From: Flavobacterium sp.
Lineage (GTDB): Bacteria; Bacteroidota; Bacteroidia; Chitinophagales; Chitinophagaceae
Direction: 5' to 3'
Length of the DNA stretch: 36,170 nt
NCBI GenBank assembly: GCA_030053925.1
Contig: JASGCX010000041.1
Coordinates: forward strand, 1-36,170
A program made the position numbers and the translations under genes. Within the stretch, counting starts at the first letter, position 1; each line of letters starts with the position of its first letter. Below, one piece after another: positions 24,049-32,252 of the stretch. Under the pieces are notes generated by a model. It saw only the letters and a list, made by a program, of their open reading frames with translations. It had not been told where the DNA came from and ran no database searches.

Positions 24049-25848
24049 ATGAGTGTTGTTGCACAAATTAAACAAGTTACTGCTAAAGCTATTACGGCTC
24101 TATACGCTATTGAAATTGAAGATGCTGCCATTTTAGTAAACGCTACCAAACCCGAGTTTGAAGGCGATTATACCGTAGTATTATTTGCTTTTGTAAAACA
24201 ATTAAAAAAATCGCCAGACGCACTTGGGCAAGAACTAGGTGATTATTTAGTAGCCAATAACCCTACCCTATTTACGGCTTACAATGTTATTAAAGGCTTC
24301 TTAAACCTAAGTATTGCCAATAGTTATTGGCTCAACTTTACCAATACCAATTTTAATAACCAGCATTTTGGTAAGGCTGCGCCAAATGGCAAACGTGTAA
24401 TGGTAGAATATTCATCGCCCAATACCAACAAGCCGCTACACCTTGGCCACTTGCGCAACAACTTTTTGGGCTGGAGTATTGCCGAAATACTAAAAGCTAA
24501 CGGCTACAATATTGTTAAAACCTGCATTGTAAACGATAGAGGCATTCACATTTGTAAAAGCATGATTGCTTGGCAATTATTTGCCAACGCCGCAACACCA
24601 GAAAGTACTGGCAAAAAAGGCGACCATTTTGTAGGTGATTATTACGTAAAATTTAACGATGCCTACAAGGCAGAAATAGAAGCATTGGTTGCTACTGGCA
24701 TTACCAAAAACCAAGCTGAAAAAGATGCACCCATTATGAAAGCTGCCCAGCAAATGCTGATAGACTGGGAAGCAGGAAAGCCTGAAGTGCTAGATTTGTG
24801 GCAGAAAATGAATACTTGGGTGTACAAAGGTTTTAACACCACCTACAAAACCATTGGTAGCGATTTTGATAAAACTTACTACGAAAGCAATACCTATTTA
24901 CTAGGTAAAGATTTGGTAGAAAAAGGCTTAGAAAAACAAGTATTTTTTCAAAAAGAAGATAGCAGTGTGTGGATTGATTTAACCGCTGATGGTTTGGACG
25001 AAAAAATTGTGCGCCGTAAAGATGGCACTTCGGTTTACATTACGCAAGACATTGGCTTGGCCGAGCAAAAACAAAAAGAGTTTAATGCAAACCAAAGTAT
25101 TTATGTAGTGGGTGACGAACAGAATTACCACTTTAAAGTACTGAAACTCATTTGTCAAAAACTAGGTTTGCCGTCTGCTGATGGTATTTTTCATTTAAGT
25201 TATGGCATGGTAGAATTGCCTACCGGCAAAATGAAAAGCCGTGAAGGTACTGTGGTAGATGCAGACGATTTGGTAGCAGAAATGATTAGCGTATCAAAAG
25301 AAACTACGCTTAAAAAACTAGAAGAAGTTGGCAAGCTAAAAGATTTTAAGGCTGATGAACTTGAACAGCTATATAAAACAATTGGATTAGGCGGGCTTAA
25401 ATTTTTCTTACTAAGGGTTGACCCCAAAAAGAAAATGATCTTTAACCCCGAAGAAAGTATAGATGTACATGGGTTTACAGGGCCATTTATACAATATACA
25501 CATGCAAGAATTAAAAGCATTTTAAGGAAGATGGCATCAACGGTTGACGGTCAACAGTTAACGGTCTATGGTAGCAACCTTTTACCATTAGAAAAATCAT
25601 TGGCTATTAGCTTAGAATTATTCCCTACTGTTATTGGCGAAGCCGCAGCAGAACACGACCCTAGCAAAGTGGCAATTTATATTTTTAATGTAGCCAAAAC
25701 CTTCAACTCGTTTTATACCGAACATTCTATTGCCAATGCAGAAAGCGAAGAAAAGCAATTACTACGCCTACAATTATCACAATTAACCGCACAAGTACTT
25801 AAAACGGGTATGCAATTATTAGGTATTGGTGTACCAGAAAGAATGTAA
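24049..25848 (+). CDS. argS: Arginine--tRNA ligase
   Basis: ArgRS is a class I synthetase that charges tRNA-Arg. The 599-residue product has the N-terminal ArgRS additional domain (to about residue 95) and the HIGH-type motif HLGH at residues 131-134 in NKPLHLGHLRNN. The KMSKS-like KMKSREGT starts at Lys394, and the C-terminal DALR anticodon-binding domain ends in GIGVPERM. Residues 498-508 (TVDGQQLTVYG) are encoded by a self-complementary repeat-like stretch, 25540-25571, in a loop of the DALR region just after the conserved YTHARIKSILRK. The reading frame stays open throughout. Single-gene unit with its own promoter box. Confidence 0.96.
   Translation: MSVVAQIKQVTAKAITALYAIEIEDAAILVNATKPEFEGDYTVVLFAFVKQLKKSPDALGQELGDYLVANNPTLFTAYNVIKGFLNLSIANSYWLNFTNTNFNNQHFGKAAPNGKRVMVEYSSPNTNKPLHLGHLRNNFLGWSIAEILKANGYNIVKTCIVNDRGIHICKSMIAWQLFANAATPESTGKKGDHFVGDYYVKFNDAYKAEIEALVATGITKNQAEKDAPIMKAAQQMLIDWEAGKPEVLDLWQKMNTWVYKGFNTTYKTIGSDFDKTYYESNTYLLGKDLVEKGLEKQVFFQKEDSSVWIDLTADGLDEKIVRRKDGTSVYITQDIGLAEQKQKEFNANQSIYVVGDEQNYHFKVLKLICQKLGLPSADGIFHLSYGMVELPTGKMKSREGTVVDADDLVAEMISVSKETTLKKLEEVGKLKDFKADELEQLYKTIGLGGLKFFLLRVDPKKKMIFNPEESIDVHGFTGPFIQYTHARIKSILRKMASTVDGQQLTVYGSNLLPLEKSLAISLELFPTVIGEAAAEHDPSKVAIYIFNVAKTFNSFYTEHSIANAESEEKQLLRLQLSQLTAQVLKTGMQLLGIGVPERM
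25540..25571 (+). repeat. In-frame TTGACGGTCAA-type repeat inside argS
   Basis: The stretch contains the perfect palindrome GTTGAC-G-GTCAAC (25543-25555), followed by CAGTTAACGGTC, a degenerate repetition of the same GTTGACGG/GTTAACGG theme. It encodes T-V-D-G-Q-Q-L-T-V-Y-G and resembles interspersed GTTGACGGT repeats that I recall from Bacteroidota. Confidence 0.6.
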
Positions 25849-25976
25849 TTGGGTTAGGTAAAGAAGCAGAAGGTTTGTTGATGTTCTGCTAACGAAAGAA
25901 GCATCTGCTGCAATGCTAAGATGAATAATTACTTAATACTATCATTGTAGGAACTAAGGCATTTCCCACAGTTTTT

Positions 25977-26032
25977 GCCTTACTTCCGTTGGGAGTAAGG
26001 CAGAACTCAAATAACCCAAGGCTTTAGCCTTG
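25977..26032. repeat. REP-like tandem double hairpin
   Basis: Two hairpins lie in the argS-purE gap. GCCTTACTTCC (25977-25987) pairs with GGGAGTAAGGC (25991-26001) over 11 bp with one wobble. CAAGGC-TTTA-GCCTTG (26017-26032) forms a 6-bp stem. The second is the AGGCTTTAGCCT palindrome common in Bacteroidota intergenic DNA as I remember it. The pairing of two unequal hairpins resembles REP/BIME elements mobilised by RAYT (IS200-like) transposases, none of which is encoded here. It may also help to terminate argS. Confidence 0.55.
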
Positions 26033-26101
26033 CAAAAAGTAACTGCAAAAAAATATGGTGCATGTTAGCATTGCCTTTATCTTGCTGTTTTAAAATACTA
26101 T

Positions 26102-26620
26102 ATGGCAAATACACTTTTGGTTGGTATTATTATGGGTAGCGATAGCGACCTACCTATTATGCAAGCCGCCGCCGATATGTTAGCACATTTCGGCGTGCCT
26201 TTTGAGTTAACAATAGTTTCTGCACATAGAACACCGTTGCGCATGATAGACTATGCTACAACTGCAAAAGAGCGTGGCTTGAAAGTAATTATTGCAGGTG
26301 CAGGTGGTGCAGCGCATTTGCCTGGTATGGTAGCCAGTATTACCACTTTACCAGTAATAGGTGTACCAATAAAAAGTAGTAATTCTATTGATGGCTGGGA
26401 TAGCGTTTTGAGTATTTTACAAATGCCAAATGGTATTCCTGTTGCCACGGTAGCACTTAATGCGGCCAAGAATGCTGGTATTTTAGCAGCCACTATTTTA
26501 GGCAGTTTTGATGCTGAAATTAGCAAAGCATTACAGGCTTATAAAAAACAACTAAACAACGAAGTGTTAACTAAAGTTGATAAACTAAAAGCTACTTGGC
26601 CCAATAGTTTTGATAAATAA
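26102..26620 (+). CDS. purE: N5-carboxyaminoimidazole ribonucleotide mutase (PurE, class I)
   Basis: PurE converts N5-CAIR to CAIR in purine synthesis, working with PurK. The 172-residue product has the class I N-terminal motif [20 protein letters not shown], then [10 protein letters not shown], which includes the active-site histidine, and [48 protein letters not shown]. The length and single domain are typical of bacterial class I PurE. purK is not adjacent. The start is the first ATG after a non-coding gap of 253 bases. Confidence 0.96.
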   Translation: MANTLLVGIIMGSDSDLPIMQAAADMLAHFGVPFELTIVSAHRTPLRMIDYATTAKERGLKVIIAGAGGAAHLPGMVASITTLPVIGVPIKSSNSIDGWDSVLSILQMPNGIPVATVALNAAKNAGILAATILGSFDAEISKALQAYKKQLNNEVLTKVDKLKATWPNSFDK

Positions 26621-26628
26621 ATTTCACT

Positions 26629-26657
26629 AAAAAAGGAACCAAATTGGCGCCTTTTTT
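26629..26657 (+). terminator. Hairpin terminator after purE
   Basis: AAAAAAGG and CCTTTTTT pair around a short internal loop and a CCA-AAT-TGG tip, followed by T residues, ten bases after the purE stop. Confidence 0.7.
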
Positions 26658-26672
26658 ATTTGTAATTTTTAA

Positions 26673-26711
26673 AAAGTTGCTTCAACTTTACAAACTAGGT
26701 GAAGCAACTTT
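26673..26711 (-). terminator. Hairpin terminator of the acyl-CoA dehydrogenase gene
   Basis: AAAGTTGCTTCA (26673-26684) pairs perfectly over 12 bp with TGAAGCAACTTT (26700-26711) around a 15-base loop. It lies just beyond the stop at 26720 on the minus strand and is followed there by a T-rich tract. Confidence 0.75.
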
Positions 26712-26719
26712 CGTGTTTT

Positions 26720-27874
26720 TTATTTCAAAATTGCTCTACTTATTACAATGCGTTGCACCTCGCTTGTGCCTTCATAAATTTGTGTAATTTTTGCATCACG
26801 CATCATGCGTTCTACATGATATTCTTTTACAAAACCATAGCCACCGTGTATTTGTACCGCTTCAGTAGTTACAGCCATAGCAGTTTCGCTGGCAAATACT
26901 TTTGCCATAGAACTACTTAAATCGTAGTTGCGACCATTATCTTTATCGCAGGCAGCCTTTAAGCACAATAATCTTGCAGCTTCAATTTGCGTAGCCATAT
27001 CGGCAAGTTTAAATTGTATGGCTTGATGCTGGGCAATTTCTTTACCAAAAGCCTTACGCTGTTTCGAATATTTTAATGCCAACTCGTAAGCACCGCTAGC
27101 TATACCAAGTGCCTGCGATGCAATGCCAATGCGGCCGCCAGCAAGTGTTTTCATGGCAAACTTAAATCCAAATCCATCCTCACCTACTCTATTTTGTTTA
27201 GGCACTTTTACATCGTTAAACATAATGGTGTGGGTATCGCTACCTCTAATACCTAGTTTATTTTCTTTAGCACCAACAGTTATACCGGGCCAATGTTTTT
27301 CTACAATCAAAGTATTAATGCCATGTGGGCCTTTTGCTCTATCTGTTTGTGCCATTACTAAATACACCGATGCCGATGAACCATTAGTTATCCAGTTTTT
27401 GGTGCCATTAAGTAAATAATAATCACCCATATCTTCAGCAGTAGTTTGCTGGCTTGTGGCATCGCTACCTGCTTCTGGCTCGCTTAATAAAAAAGCACCA
27501 ATATACAATTCGCCATTTTTTTTGCCCTGTGCAAGCGGTACTAAATATTGTTGTTTTTGCGCTTCGGTACAAGAAGCTTCTAAGCCATTGCAAACCAAGC
27601 TATTGTTTACACTCATACATACACTAGTACTTGCATCTACCTTGCTTATTTCTTCCATGGCCAATACATAGCTTACGGTATCTAAACCGCTACCGCCATA
27701 TTCGGGCTTTACCATCATACCCATAAAACCAAGGTCGGCAAGTTTTGATATTTGATCTTTAGGAAACTTCTGTAATTCGTCTCGTTCTATCACGCCAGAA
27801 AAACATTCGGTATGTGCAAAGTCTTTTGCAGCTTGTTTAATCATTAATTGTTCTTCAGTAAATTCAAAATTCAT
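26720..27874 (-). CDS. Acyl-CoA dehydrogenase
   Basis: This FAD-dependent dehydrogenase introduces the trans-2 double bond into acyl-CoA in beta-oxidation. The 384-residue product shows the N-terminal helical domain and the FAD-binding FLLSEPEAGSDATSQQTTA and GTKNWITNG motifs. RIGIASQALGIA, EAVQIHGGYGFVKEYHVERMMRDAKI and YEGTSEVQRIVISRAIL follow, with the catalytic-base Glu at residue 368. The exact chain length is not predictable; it resembles short-chain/butyryl-type enzymes. I chose the start at 27874 (MNFEFTEEQLMI) because the in-frame ATG at 27952 would add 26 unconserved residues spanning a TATGTTTG promoter box and a palindromic operator candidate. No other beta-oxidation gene is adjacent. 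Confidence 0.93.
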   Translation of the reverse strand: MNFEFTEEQLMIKQAAKDFAHTECFSGVIERDELQKFPKDQISKLADLGFMGMMVKPEYGGSGLDTVSYVLAMEEISKVDASTSVCMSVNNSLVCNGLEASCTEAQKQQYLVPLAQGKKNGELYIGAFLLSEPEAGSDATSQQTTAEDMGDYYLLNGTKNWITNGSSASVYLVMAQTDRAKGPHGINTLIVEKHWPGITVGAKENKLGIRGSDTHTIMFNDVKVPKQNRVGEDGFGFKFAMKTLAGGRIGIASQALGIASGAYELALKYSKQRKAFGKEIAQHQAIQFKLADMATQIEAARLLCLKAACDKDNGRNYDLSSSMAKVFASETAMAVTTEAVQIHGGYGFVKEYHVERMMRDAKITQIYEGTSEVQRIVISRAILK

Positions 27875-27892
27875 AATAGCAATATTTTGAAA

Positions 27893-27900
27893 CAAACATA
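27893..27900 (-). promoter_or_regulatory. -7 promoter box TATGTTTG of the acyl-CoA dehydrogenase gene
   Basis: The minus strand reads TATGTTTG, a full TAnnTTTG match 18 bases upstream of the start at 27874 and directly abutting the palindrome at 27900-27919. Confidence 0.5.
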
Positions 27901-27919
27901 AACTAACAAATGTTAGTTT
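27900..27919. promoter_or_regulatory. 20-bp palindromic operator candidate
   Basis: AAACTAACA (27900-27908), two bases, then the exact complement TGTTAGTTT (27911-27919): 9-bp half-sites. It overlaps the -33 to -12 region of the acyl-CoA dehydrogenase promoter, where a repressor would block RNA polymerase. Size and symmetry fit a TetR-family fatty-acid regulator; no such regulator is encoded in the window. Confidence 0.45.
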
Positions 27920-28045
27920 GCTTATTTTTCTAAAAAAATTATTTCGCAGCAATGGTTAAATAGATGCAAGCTAATGAAGCCAATTCTTTCGCCAAAAGAT
28001 TTCAATTTTTTAGTAATATTCATTTCTAGTTTATTTTTTTATTGA

Positions 28046-28053
28046 TAATTTCG
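28046..28053 (+). promoter_or_regulatory. -7 promoter box TAATTTCG of the PAP2_C gene
   Basis: TAATTTCG, the TAnnTTCG variant, lies 42 bases upstream of the ATG at 28096. It lies within the longer reading frame that starts at 28042, which favours the shorter start. Confidence 0.35.
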
Positions 28054-28095
28054 CTACTTTTTATCAACAGCTATTATTTAAAGTATTCTTACAGC

Positions 28096-28728
28096 ATGAT
28101 TTTTAACAAATGTGAACAGGTTTTGTGGGCCGATGCTTGGGCTAATAAATGGTTTAAAATAAAACTAATTACAGGGCTTTGTTTAGTAGCCATCACACTT
28201 AGCTTGTACCCTCTCTTTTTCGATTATATTGAACAAAGAAATGGCGTGGTTTTAAATGATTTCTTGTTGGATAAACTACCCGCAAGAAACGTATCTATAC
28301 CTGTATTTACCATCATTTGGGGCATGGGGGCACTTACGCTTTATCGAGTTATAAGAAGCCCTAGAATAGCTATTAACATTACTTGGTGTTTTCTGTTGAT
28401 TGCAATTAGCAGAGTACTATCTATTAGTTTATTAAATTTAAATCCACCAGCACAATTAATACCGCTTGTAGACCCCTTGAGCAATACTTTTTATGGGGGA
28501 AAATTTATTACCAAAGACCTGTTCTACTCTGGTCATACGGCAACGCAGTTTTTAATGTTTTTGTGTTTAGAGAAAAAGATAGATAAAATTTTAACACTTA
28601 TTTCTACCGTACTAATTGGTATTTTAGTACTTATTCAGCATGTGCATTACACGTTAGACGTAGTAACTGCGCCATTATTTGCTTACGTGTGTTATAAAGT
28701 TTCGCAATGGTTGCTCAAACAATTTTAA
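28096..28728 (+). CDS. PAP2_C (sphingomyelin-synthase-like) integral membrane protein
   Basis: The 210-residue product has about six hydrophobic segments. The motifs of the PAP2_C/sphingomyelin synthase family are present: DLFYSGHT with His147, and HYTLDVV with His184 and Asp188. These correspond to the His-His-Asp triad that transfers a phospho-head-group between lipids. Eukaryotic members move phosphocholine or phosphoethanolamine to ceramide; many Bacteroidota make sphingolipids, so head-group transfer or phosphatase activity on a membrane lipid is a reasonable inference. I chose the start at 28096 (MIFNKCEQVLW) because an in-frame ATG at 28042 lies upstream of a promoter-like box. Its stop codon overlaps that of the convergent Omp85-like gene by four bases. 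Confidence 0.8.
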   Translation: MIFNKCEQVLWADAWANKWFKIKLITGLCLVAITLSLYPLFFDYIEQRNGVVLNDFLLDKLPARNVSIPVFTIIWGMGALTLYRVIRSPRIAINITWCFLLIAISRVLSISLLNLNPPAQLIPLVDPLSNTFYGGKFITKDLFYSGHTATQFLMFLCLEKKIDKILTLISTVLIGILVLIQHVHYTLDVVTAPLFAYVCYKVSQWLLKQF

Positions 28729-29816
28729 AAAGCTTCGCCTAGCTGAAAATACAAACCACTATTGCCTTTTGCACCAAAACCATAGTCAACTCTAATATTT
28801 AAACGTTCGGATTTATTTACTGCAAAACGTAGGCCCGTACCATACGAATATTTAAGTGCTAATGGCGAAAAATCGGATAAATTATTGCCAACATCGCCAA
28901 CTGCACCAAACGCAACTGCACTTAAACGTTTATACACAGGAAACCGTAACTCTGTTTGTAGAGTTATTAATTGCTTGTCTCTAAATCGGCCCTCGTAATA
29001 GCCACGCATTCTATTGCTACCGCCTAACGATGCCAAACTTCGCAGCGGAATTTCATCGCCAAAATTACCCGAATAATACGCATGTAAGGCAAGCACTTTT
29101 TGCTTAAACGGAATATATTTACGTACATCTACAACTAGATTGCTATATATATAGTTCGAGCCAAAATATTTGTCAAAATGATTAAAATACATTTGTGCAA
29201 ATAATCCCTTTTGTGGCGAGAACGCATTGGAGCGATTATCGTACGACAAACTACCGCCAACACCTGCTATGAAATATGGATGACGACCACTAACATTGTC
29301 TAAATCAAAAATGCCGCCTTTGTTATAATCAATATCCATTAAGTTTTGAACTTCAAGTAAGCCGCCCACAAAAAAATGGTGGCCAATATTTTTCAATACC
29401 TGAAGATTAACATAATACTGTTGAAACTTGTACGACTCTTCGTTACTAGCCAAAGAATATTTTCCTAGCCCCCAAAATTTATCGGGAAAAGAACTGAAAC
29501 TGATAATTTCATTAAAAATATAGCGCTCGTTTTTGGTGTACTGAGAGCCTTCTAATGCAGCTACAAACTGTTTTTTTACAGAATACAAGGCAATAGCTTG
29601 AATGTTAGAGGTACGAGTACCGGTATCGTTCTTGGCAAGATGAAAAGTTGTAGAGGCAGCAGCACCAAAACTAAAACCCGTTTCTATAGACCTTGCGATT
29701 ACGGGAAAAATTACTGTCGATTTTTTCTTGGGTACTTTTGTAGTATCTGTTTGACCAATCACTAACAATGGCAATAAAACAATAATGGCTGCTAATTTTT
29801 TTTTACAATTTTTCAT
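28725..29816 (-). CDS. POTRA-less Omp85-type outer-membrane barrel protein
   Basis: The 363-residue product has a signal peptide (KKLAAIIVLLPLLVIGQ) and then a beta barrel only. The Omp85 landmark is present: GGSNRMRGYYEGRFRD, equivalent to the (V/I)RG(F/Y) motif of the L6 loop. GVGGSLSYDNRSNAFSPQKG, typical of the surface-antigen (bac_surface_Ag) domain, and a C-terminal phenylalanine are also present. No POTRA domains are seen, so it is unlikely to be an insertase; patatin-less barrels of this kind are common in Bacteroidota and unassigned. I chose the start at 29816; the in-frame ATG at 29843 adds nine residues. It shares a four-base stop overlap with the convergent PAP2_C gene. Confidence 0.8.
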   Translation of the reverse strand: MKNCKKKLAAIIVLLPLLVIGQTDTTKVPKKKSTVIFPVIARSIETGFSFGAAASTTFHLAKNDTGTRTSNIQAIALYSVKKQFVAALEGSQYTKNERYIFNEIISFSSFPDKFWGLGKYSLASNEESYKFQQYYVNLQVLKNIGHHFFVGGLLEVQNLMDIDYNKGGIFDLDNVSGRHPYFIAGVGGSLSYDNRSNAFSPQKGLFAQMYFNHFDKYFGSNYIYSNLVVDVRKYIPFKQKVLALHAYYSGNFGDEIPLRSLASLGGSNRMRGYYEGRFRDKQLITLQTELRFPVYKRLSAVAFGAVGDVGNNLSDFSPLALKYSYGTGLRFAVNKSERLNIRVDYGFGAKGNSGLYFQLGEAF

Positions 29817-29972
29817 TCTACTTTCATCAATATATCTTTGCAAAATACACCAACTAAATTTATTGCCACTTTTTAAGTGCGTTTAATTTTAGTTTGCAGT
29901 TTTTTTATTTAAACTTAACTTCACAATTTTGTAATAATTAATTAACATTGTGTAGATTAACTGAGAACAGGC

Positions 29973-30791
29973 ATGATAATGAAAAAATGGGATTCAGATT
30001 TTTATTTGGGCAACACACTAACGCAAGACCAACTGAGTTTTTTTGAAAAGCATGGGGTTATTGTATTTCGCAACTTTCTAAGCCAAGAAAAGGTTGAGCT
30101 TTGCATTAGCGAAATAAAGCGTTTAGAGGCATTGTGGCTAGCTGAAGGCCGCGATAAAGTAAATGGCATTCCTTTAAAATTTGGTAAAGATGAAAATGGT
30201 AACAAAGCTATTCAGCGCTTATGTTTTACATCTTTACACAGCGAGCCTTTAAGAGAATTGCTAACAGACCCTCGCCTTACCAACCTTTCAGAATTATTAG
30301 CACCTTATGAGGGCCGAATTGGTGAACATGAAAAAGATGGCTTGGTAATTAATAATTATATTAACACGCCAAATAGCACATTTACCCAAATGGGATGGCA
30401 CACCGATAGCCCTAGAGATTTATTTCTTGGCCAAAAAATAATGCCAATGCTAAATGTAGGGTTACATTTAGATACTTGTTTGTTTGAAAACGGTGGTTTA
30501 AGAGTGATTCCTGGTACACAAAACCAAAATATTATCAAATTGTTATTTGGTAAAAAATACTTTATTGATAATAGCGATGATAAAAAAGAAGTTGGTTTTG
30601 ATATTCATTCAGGCGATTTAACGGTACACGATGGTAGATTATGGCACCGTGTAAAGCAATCGCCTTTAATGGGCGAAGCAAGCCGTAGAAGAGTAATGTA
30701 TGTACCTATTATTACAGGTAAATACAAACCAAAAGATGAAAAAAGTAAAACACCTTTCTACCATAAATTTACGAGCAAGGTACACCACTAA
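29973..30791 (+). CDS. Phytanoyl-CoA dioxygenase (PhyH) family protein
   Basis: The 272-residue product matches the Fe(II)/2-oxoglutarate-dependent PhyH family. The facial triad candidates are His143 and Asp145 in GWHTDSPRDLF and His225 in HDGRLWHRVKQSP. An arginine soon after (SRRRVMYVPI) could bind 2-oxoglutarate. FENGGLRVIPGTQNQN and GDLTVHDGRLWH are the usual beta-helix strands. Family members hydroxylate lipids or small molecules; the substrate is unknown. The start gives MIMKKWDSDFYLG; the second Met at residue 3 is an alternative. Single gene with its own terminator. Confidence 0.85.
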   Translation: MIMKKWDSDFYLGNTLTQDQLSFFEKHGVIVFRNFLSQEKVELCISEIKRLEALWLAEGRDKVNGIPLKFGKDENGNKAIQRLCFTSLHSEPLRELLTDPRLTNLSELLAPYEGRIGEHEKDGLVINNYINTPNSTFTQMGWHTDSPRDLFLGQKIMPMLNVGLHLDTCLFENGGLRVIPGTQNQNIIKLLFGKKYFIDNSDDKKEVGFDIHSGDLTVHDGRLWHRVKQSPLMGEASRRRVMYVPIITGKYKPKDEKSKTPFYHKFTSKVHH

Positions 30792-30799
30792 AATACTTG

Positions 30800-30827
30800 A
30801 AAAGACTAGCTAAATGGCTAGTCTTTT
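30800..30827 (+). terminator. Hairpin terminator after the PhyH gene
   Basis: AAAAGACTAGC (30800-30810) pairs perfectly with GCTAGTCTTTT (30817-30827) around a 6-base loop, followed by further T, eight bases after the stop. Confidence 0.85.
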
Positions 30828-30934
30828 TGCTTTAAAAAAGCACAATAAAATTCTCTAAAAATACATTCGATAACGTTGGCGTAAATAATTCTACAAATCA
30901 ATAGCAATTCATTTTTGTCAATTATACTTTCACT

Positions 30935-30942
30935 TATCTTCG
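30935..30942 (+). promoter_or_regulatory. -7 promoter box TATCTTCG of sucC
   Basis: TATCTTCG, the TAnnTTCG variant, lies 18 bases upstream of the sucC ATG. A TTTG at 30914-30917, 17 bases further up, is a plausible -33 element. Confidence 0.5.
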
Positions 30943-30960
30943 CCAAAATTTTTTAACGAT

Positions 30961-32172
30961 ATGAATTTACACGAGTATCAAGCAAAGGAATTATTAAAAA
31001 AATACAATGTTCCTGTTCAAGAAGGTATCGCTGTTGAAACAGTAGCTGCCGCAGAAGAAGCTTACCGCCAAATAAAAACACAAACCAACAACAAATTTGC
31101 CGTAGTTAAAGCACAAATTCATGCAGGTGGTCGTGGTAAAGGAAAAGTGATTGAAACTGGTATGAATGGCGTAAAAGTTGGTAAAAGTGTAGAAGATATT
31201 TCTAGCTATGCAACTGGTATTTTAGGTGGTACATTGGTTACCATTCAAACAGGTGAAGCTGGTAAAAAAGTAAACAAAATTTTAGTAGCACAAGACGTTT
31301 ATTATGACGGTCTTAACCCTACCAAAGAACTATATTTAAGCATTTTGCTAGACCGTTCTAATGGTCAAAATGTAATTATGTACAGTACCGAAGGCGGTAT
31401 GGATATTGAAGAAGTAGCACATAGCACACCCGAAAAAATATTTAAAGAATTAGTACACCCAAGTGGTGGTTTACAGCCGTTTCAAGCTCGCAAAATTGCC
31501 TTCAACTTTGGTTTAACTGGTGAAGCTTTTAAAAATTGCGTAAATTTTGTAACTAATTTATACAACGCTTACGTAGGTTTAGATGCAAGCATGATTGAAA
31601 TTAATCCGTTTTTCAAAACTAGCGATGACAAAATGATTGCTGTGGATTGTAAAATGAATTTGGATGACAACGCCCTAATGCGCCATGCAGATATTGCTGC
31701 ATTACGTGATGTTACCGAAGAAGATCCAACAGAAGTTGAAGCTGGCCAGTTTAACTTAAACTTTGTGAAACTAGACGGTAACGTAGGTTGCATGGTAAAC
31801 GGTGCCGGTTTGGCAATGGCAACAATGGATATGATTAAATTAGCTGGTGGCGAGCCTGCAAACTTTTTAGACGTAGGTGGTACAGCAAATGCACAAACTG
31901 TAGAAGCTGGTTTTAGAATTATTATGAAAGACCCTAACGTAAAAGCTATCTTAATTAATATTTTTGGTGGTATTGTACGTTGCGATAGAGTTGCTGCAGG
32001 TGTAATTGAGGCTTATAATAAACTAGGCAATATTACTATTCCTATTATAGTGCGTTTACAAGGTACCAATGCAGCAGAAGCTAAAAAATTAATTGACGAA
32101 AGCGGGCTAAAAGTTCAGTCTGCTATTTTATTAAGTGAAGCAGCAGACTTAGTAAAACAAGCCGTTGCTTAA
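30961..32172 (+). CDS. sucC: Succinate--CoA ligase (ADP-forming) subunit beta
   Basis: SucC is the nucleotide-binding subunit of succinyl-CoA synthetase, the substrate-level phosphorylation step of the TCA cycle. The 403-residue product begins MNLHEYQAKELLKKYNVPV, the family's N terminus. It contains AQIHAGGRGKGKV in the ATP-grasp domain, IEINPFFKTSDDKMIAVDCK, and the C-terminal ligase domain with GGEPANFLDVGGTA and INIFGGIVRCDRVA. The alpha subunit gene sucD is not adjacent, so the pair is split in this genome. A strong terminator follows. Confidence 0.96.
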   Translation: MNLHEYQAKELLKKYNVPVQEGIAVETVAAAEEAYRQIKTQTNNKFAVVKAQIHAGGRGKGKVIETGMNGVKVGKSVEDISSYATGILGGTLVTIQTGEAGKKVNKILVAQDVYYDGLNPTKELYLSILLDRSNGQNVIMYSTEGGMDIEEVAHSTPEKIFKELVHPSGGLQPFQARKIAFNFGLTGEAFKNCVNFVTNLYNAYVGLDASMIEINPFFKTSDDKMIAVDCKMNLDDNALMRHADIAALRDVTEEDPTEVEAGQFNLNFVKLDGNVGCMVNGAGLAMATMDMIKLAGGEPANFLDVGGTANAQTVEAGFRIIMKDPNVKAILINIFGGIVRCDRVAAGVIEAYNKLGNITIPIIVRLQGTNAAEAKKLIDESGLKVQSAILLSEAADLVKQAVA

Positions 32173-32201
32173 TTTTGGTACATTTTTTAAAGAATATAAA
32201 G

Positions 32202-32231
32202 GCCGTTAGAAAAAAAATCTAACGGCTTTTT
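32202..32231. terminator. Shared terminator between sucC and the DUF3820 gene
   Basis: GCCGTTAGA (32202-32210) pairs with TCTAACGGC (32218-32226) around a 7-base A loop, followed by a T run. It lies in a convergent gap of 80 bases. Confidence 0.8.
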
Positions 32232-32252
32232 CTTTGCTAATGTTGCAGATAA

